Shown here: positions 59,854-64,000 of the stretch, piece after piece
How the letters are laid out: each line of letters opens with the position of its first letter
Numbering within the stretch: the stretch's first letter is position 1
Origin: Hericium rajendrae
Taxonomy: Eukaryota > Basidiomycota > Agaricomycetes > Russulales > Hericiaceae
Assembly: GCA_033439255.1 (NCBI GenBank)
Contig: CM065890.1
Coordinates: 1,054,001 to 1,118,000 of the forward strand
DNA length: 64,000 nucleotides
Direction of reading: 5' to 3'
Notes under the pieces: model-generated
Databases searched by the model: none
The model's input: the letters and a program-made list of their open reading frames with translations, nothing else
What the model was told of the DNA's origin: nothing
Translations under genes and position numbers: made by a program

Positions 59854-60426
59854 ATGTCTGGAAAGGGCGGCAAAGCTGGCAAGTCTGGAGGAAAGACCAC
59901 CGCTGAGGGTGGCAAGGCGCAGTCCCGTTCGGCGAAGGCGGGTCTCCAGTTCCCTGTTGGCCGTGTCCACAGGCTCTTGAAGCGTGGCAACTACGCTCAG
60001 CGTGTCGGCGCTGGTGCACCTGGTACGTCTTGTGAAATCTGTCAGTTGGCGGATTGGCTGACTTCGCGGCTTAGTTTACCTCGCCGCTGTCCTTGAGTAC
60101 CTTGCTGCGGAGATTCTCGAGTTGGCCGGAAACGCCGCTCGCGACAACAAGAAACAGCGTATCGTTCCTCGTCACCTGCAGCTTGCCATCAGGAACGACG
60201 AAGAGTACGTTCAACTTGCTTATCGTGTTCTATCATGTTCTCATCGCTTCCTCAGGTTGAACAAGCTTCTGGGCGACGTTGTCATCTCGCAAGGTGGTGT
60301 TGTGCCATTCATCAACCCTGAGGTACGTTGTCGCATCTCTGGACTCTGAGATGGTTGGCTGATCTTCGTTCACAGCTCCTGCCCAGCAAGACGCAAAAGG
60401 GCAAGAAGGAGAGTCAGGAGGTTTAG
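59854..60426 (+). CDS. HTA1: Histone H2A with C-terminal SQEV
   Basis: Core histone. Four exons (59854..60022, 60075..60204, 60256..60322, 60376..60426) join in phase. The sequence runs [89 protein letters not shown]. The end, KKESQEV, keeps the S-Q-acidic-hydrophobic motif phosphorylated by Mec1/Tel1 kinases after DNA breaks, so this canonical H2A also serves as H2A.X, as is usual in fungi. It is divergent from H2B. Confidence 0.98.
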
Positions 60427-63400
60427 ATGCTTTCGGTTGATCACTGTTGTATTCTGATTGTATTATTACTCTACTATCTTATTCCACTTTGGTGTCTTTG
60501 CGACGAGCATTCTGCCTGTCTGAATTCAATCCAGCCAGATGACTGTCCTGCCTTTAAGTTGTAGACTGCGTGATAAAGCTCTGAAGCTGAGGCTTCTGAC
60601 CGTGGGAGACGACTCGACAACCATCGCCAGGCCTTTTTCTGGTCTCTGATGGCGGTTGCCTATCCTACCTGTATTCGTGTTCTAAAACTTACCGCTGTAC
60701 AACGTTGAAGACTTCTCGATGGACGGCTATGAGCTTAGAATCCGTTGAAGACTTTATAAAGCGTCTACGATCCAGGAGATGCCTTCAGTAGCGTTTGGCT
60801 GTTTATCTTCCCAACATCGACGTACACATACCCTAGCCGGTATGTATCAGCCTATTAATCCGCCTTGTGCAATCTACAAGCTGCTGCAAACTCTGGGATC
60901 CTGAGCTCAAGTCTTGTTAATAAAGGATTGGGTCCCAGCGTCGCATGTGGTATTCCTACGAGTTGCCAGTGCACGTCTTGTTACGACTCCATATCGGTGC
61001 GTCTGCTACTTTCTTTCGTGGCGTTTTGTTGTTGTCCTGTTTTGCTGCCACTAGGATGGGCCGATCGCTTTCAAGCCTGCCGATCTTCATATCATTCGTA
61101 TACGAGCCCCAGCGTGCGTTGCGCATCCTCCTCCCGTCCCGACGGCTCATGCTCGGAGATGCCATCGTTACCATCGCGGGGGATTCACATCGGTACGTCG
61201 AGATTTCGATCTCGACTATGTCGGCCCCGAAGCCGCTCATCTTTGACGGGCATTACCGTGTTTCAAGTTTGTCTCGGGTCTAATACTGTCAGCCCAACTG
61301 AGCTACTTAAGGCCAACGACTGTGACTGTCTGCCTCCCGGACATCCTCTTCTCATTTCCTTCCCAAATCATCTTCGGGGCACGTATCCCTCCCGGCTCCC
61401 GTCTTGGCCTCAGACGCTTCTTCCTTTATCCTATCTCACAGGTTCTTTTCACCCTTGAACATCCAAGCTTGGCTTCCCAATTGCTATTAGGACTGTGGTT
61501 GACACCTTCGACGGCGTCTCCTCGAAGGCTTGGCGACAGTCTCCACTTGCAGATCTCTCGTGAGTGGCTTTCACTCCCAGATGCGCTAGCAATTTCATCT
61601 CTTGCCGGACCGTCAAGCAGAAACGAAAGGTCTTGCTCGCCCTGATGCCACCAGGATCCTGTGGTCTGTGGTCTAGTTCGTGCTACCTTATGGTGGCGCC
61701 GAAACCGTGTATCTGCGATGACCGCTGGTATCGTCTATCTGTAGTCTACGGCGGAGGCTAATTCCAATCCTCAGCATCTATCAACTCGATGCCGCGTTGT
61801 TAACGCAGATCAACGCTCAGCGGTCAGCTTCGAAATTCAAGGTAAATACACATAACTAGGTATACAAGGGTTGCGATCTCGGAGACTGACATCAGTGACG
61901 GATTGACGGCTGTCTCGCAGATTTCCTCCTCAGATATCATTATTCGGGAACACTCAACGCCTGCTTCTCCAAGTGCTGAGGGCTCGCACACTAGAGACTC
62001 TGTCAATATCAGACCGCGGTTAGATCCCGAGCAGGGAAATACAGGGGAGGCCGCCTCCCCTGTGTCCATACAAAGAATAGCTTATGATGAGCCACTGGCC
62101 GCCCGATGAAAGAAGGAAGGCTAGATTGAGATGAATATCAGTCCAACTCATGCTGCTCTCTATGTTCCACACTTGAAGAACCTCCGATCTTGATGAAGGG
62201 AATGGCTGTCCACACGAGGATCTGCACATCATGGGTCATGATGGTTACATGCTATGAATGTTTCTCCTGTAATGCCCATCTTACTACTCACATCGATTTC
62301 GATTGTAGCTCTGCTTCTCAGCGTCAGTCCTCTCCCTCGCATTTGAATACCTCTCAAACTACCGTCAAAATTCTTCTGCAGCATACTGATTGCACAGCCC
62401 AAATGCTCGCGATATCTGATTATCATATCCTCGCAAGGCACGTTCATGCTAAGTCGCAGAGTTCCGAGATACTTTACAACATCACGTCTCGAAGAACTTG
62501 ATGCACTGCCCTCTTCTCAGGGAGCGCTACCAAGTAGCATGCCCTACAGCGCTAGTTTCTCCCCTTCACCCCAACTTGCTTGTCGACGAGGCTTCCAGTC
62601 GCCGGGGCTACGGCATCTAGTCTCGGCGATGATCAAATGGCCATTCAACTTGGGGCTGGGTGAAGCTCGGGAGGCATCTTACCTTCAACTCCGCGTCTTC
62701 CGAGGCGATAGTCCATCTTCGAAAGTGTGGCCGTGTTGTGAGAACTTGAGCTACTGCACGCGGTACCGCACGTCGGAGAAGCCGACGGTATGCTCACTAA
62801 TGATCTGATTCCGCGGGTTTCATAGATTCTAACGGGGACTCCTCGCTGGTGGCATCCAGTTCGCAAAACCTTGGGCTGACGTTCGATACCTATCCCTGGT
62901 GTAAGGATCCCAACAAGCCGCATTTTGGCGCCAATCGATGATCGACAAGCCCAAACCTGTGCCCGGTATTGTGGCAGCTAGACCATCCTCCTGCCATGCC
63001 GAGCACGCCTTACCCAGATTCTGAATAGTCCCGCCGCCGCCGACCCAGGCCATAATTATCCCGCCCACATGATTGACGGCGAAACTCTAGCAAATCTGGT
63101 GAGCTCTTCGTCGTATGTTGGCGCTTTTTTTCTGCCATGAGGTTCGGCGTTCAATTCAAAGCGTCGTCGCCGCGATGGCCACAAGGCTGCCTCATTTCCA
63201 GCGCTTCGTTCGGGCTTTGGGTGCATCTCATCAGGCGAACAATGAAGGTGAGGTCGAGTTCTGTGATGGAGAATGCTAGGAGACGCTGTTCCAATACAAT
63301 TGCTTTGGCGCCGAGCAGCCTGGACACAACTTCGGGCGCTGATGGCAGGCGATTACTCTCCCCTTCTCCGCCGTTGCACAGCTTCTACAGATTGTCTGTT

Positions 63401-63708
63401 ACACGAGAGAGACGCCCATACGTCCGCCAGCAATCAGAGGTATCAAGAAGTACACGGTGGGACCTGTTCTTTGATTCTCCTCGCTGTCTAGACACCTCAT
63501 TTCGTGCCATCAGATTAGCCGACGCGCGCGTTGCGACGACCCAACTCGGTCATTTAAGTAAGATCGACCCATGTCAGAGGTACGAAGGTACCGAGAGCAA
63601 GCCAGAGCTCGGGGGTCCGAACAGCTTTGCGTATTAAGAGAGAGACAGAGAAGACGTTCGGGTAGGTCGTAGGCCCATCTTTCCTCCCGTCCCCTCCGTT
63701 CCCGTACG
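60427..63708. other. Gene-poor gap of 3.3 kb with one long palindrome
   Basis: It starts with the H2A 3' UTR and ends with the promoter of the second DUF4436 gene. No gene is supportable: the longest frames (about 197 codons at 60865-61458, 166 at 63137-63637) have no recognisable motif and no splice partners. A perfect 23-nt palindrome, an 11-bp arm ACAGGGGAGGC with a single central base, lies at 62041-62063. The stretch 60.9-61.8 kb has a somewhat coding-like look in one frame, so a decayed or unknown gene cannot be ruled out. Confidence 0.45.
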
Positions 63709-64000
63709 ATGGCTGAATCCAGCGCTACTCAGACCAAGCCGGGATACCTCAGCACACAGGCGAGCAAGCTCAGCGTAGCCTATCGCGCCTATCGCGTGAC
63801 GAGGAAGGGCCTGCGCCTCCCTTGGATCCTGGCATGTGTTGTTGCCACCATTATCACCATCGTGCTTGGTGTTTCGCTCGGGTGGGCGTTTCGAACCAAG
63901 CCTCTGGAGGATCCGGGGGTGAGCTCTGTGTTCGACGGTAGGAAGGTGAATAGACCCTTGGATTCGCCAACTGCGTCTGACTGAGATGTCCCGTCAGATA
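63709..64000 (+). CDS. DUF4436-family membrane protein, N-terminal part (cut by window end)
   Basis: Exon 1 runs 63709..63945 and ends at a GTGAAT donor after VFDGRK; the rest lies beyond the window. The soluble start (MAESSATQTKPGYLSTQ) is followed by one membrane helix, PWILACVVATIITIVLGVSL, then GWAFRTKPLEDPGVSSVFD. This matches the DUF4436 gene at 35818 position for position (ACIIGTVVTIVLGVSLGW, FRTRQLQDPGVDSVF), including the intron site after GRK. The two are therefore close paralogs about 28 kb apart and in opposite orientation. Confidence 0.85.

Noticed and set aside
60865-61458. 197-codon plus-strand frame in the gap after H2A
   Set aside because: Cys/Ser/Leu-rich text without a domain or clear signal peptide; stops and frame overlaps around it argue against a functional gene.
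63137-63637. 166-codon plus-strand frame before the second DUF4436 gene
   Set aside because: No recognisable content, and it overlaps the expected promoter of that gene.

Overview
The window reads as nuclear DNA of a filamentous basidiomycete, most likely an Agaricomycete and probably Polyporales. The supporting signs are dense genes on both strands, many phase-consistent introns of about 45-65 nt with GTRNGT donors, GC-rich codon use, and typical families of that group: a long proline-rich F-box protein, DUF4436 membrane proteins and a basidiomycete aromatic amino acid decarboxylase. Gene models were assembled by joining open frames across GT-AG introns whose phases agree. No LTR element, LINE, Polinton, CRISPR array, rRNA or convincing tRNA was recognised.

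Layout. 1-4.1 kb: a short disordered protein with a C-terminal PNRC/Edc1-type decapping-activator motif (minus). 4.1-12.3 kb: KGD2 (2-oxoglutarate dehydrogenase E2), a secreted protein of unknown function, RPC31 (Pol III subunit) head to head with YRA1/ALYREF, then RAM2 (prenyltransferase alpha). 12.9-16.4 kb: an aromatic L-amino acid decarboxylase tail to tail with HOM6 (homoserine dehydrogenase). 17-27 kb: two large minus-strand genes, a membrane-anchored WD40 protein and a fusion-like protein ending in a UBE3D/Ipa1 domain. Between them lies a small element with imperfect terminal inverted repeats. 28.8-33.4 kb: an F-box protein and an unrecognised acidic membrane protein with QTHED repeats. 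34-43.5 kb: a DUF4436 membrane protein, a stand-alone DUF2156 protein of the ErdS/ErgS type, an HSL-family alpha/beta hydrolase and gluconokinase. 43.9-53.4 kb: ATG11 and an MFS sugar transporter. 56.5-60.4 kb: the golgin RUD3 and a divergent H2B-H2A pair. The window ends inside a second DUF4436 gene.

The genes are mostly housekeeping functions without an operon-like theme: RNA biology (decapping activator, RPC31, YRA1, possibly Ipa1/UBE3D), Golgi and autophagy traffic (RUD3, ATG11), central metabolism (KGD2, HOM6, gluconokinase) and sugar uptake. The observations most worth following are the 731-nt YRA1 intron, which recalls the unusual autoregulatory intron of yeast YRA1; the free-standing DUF2156 protein, a candidate tRNA-dependent sterol or lipid aminoacylase; the four-helix membrane module joined to WD40 repeats; and the orphan acidic repeat protein.
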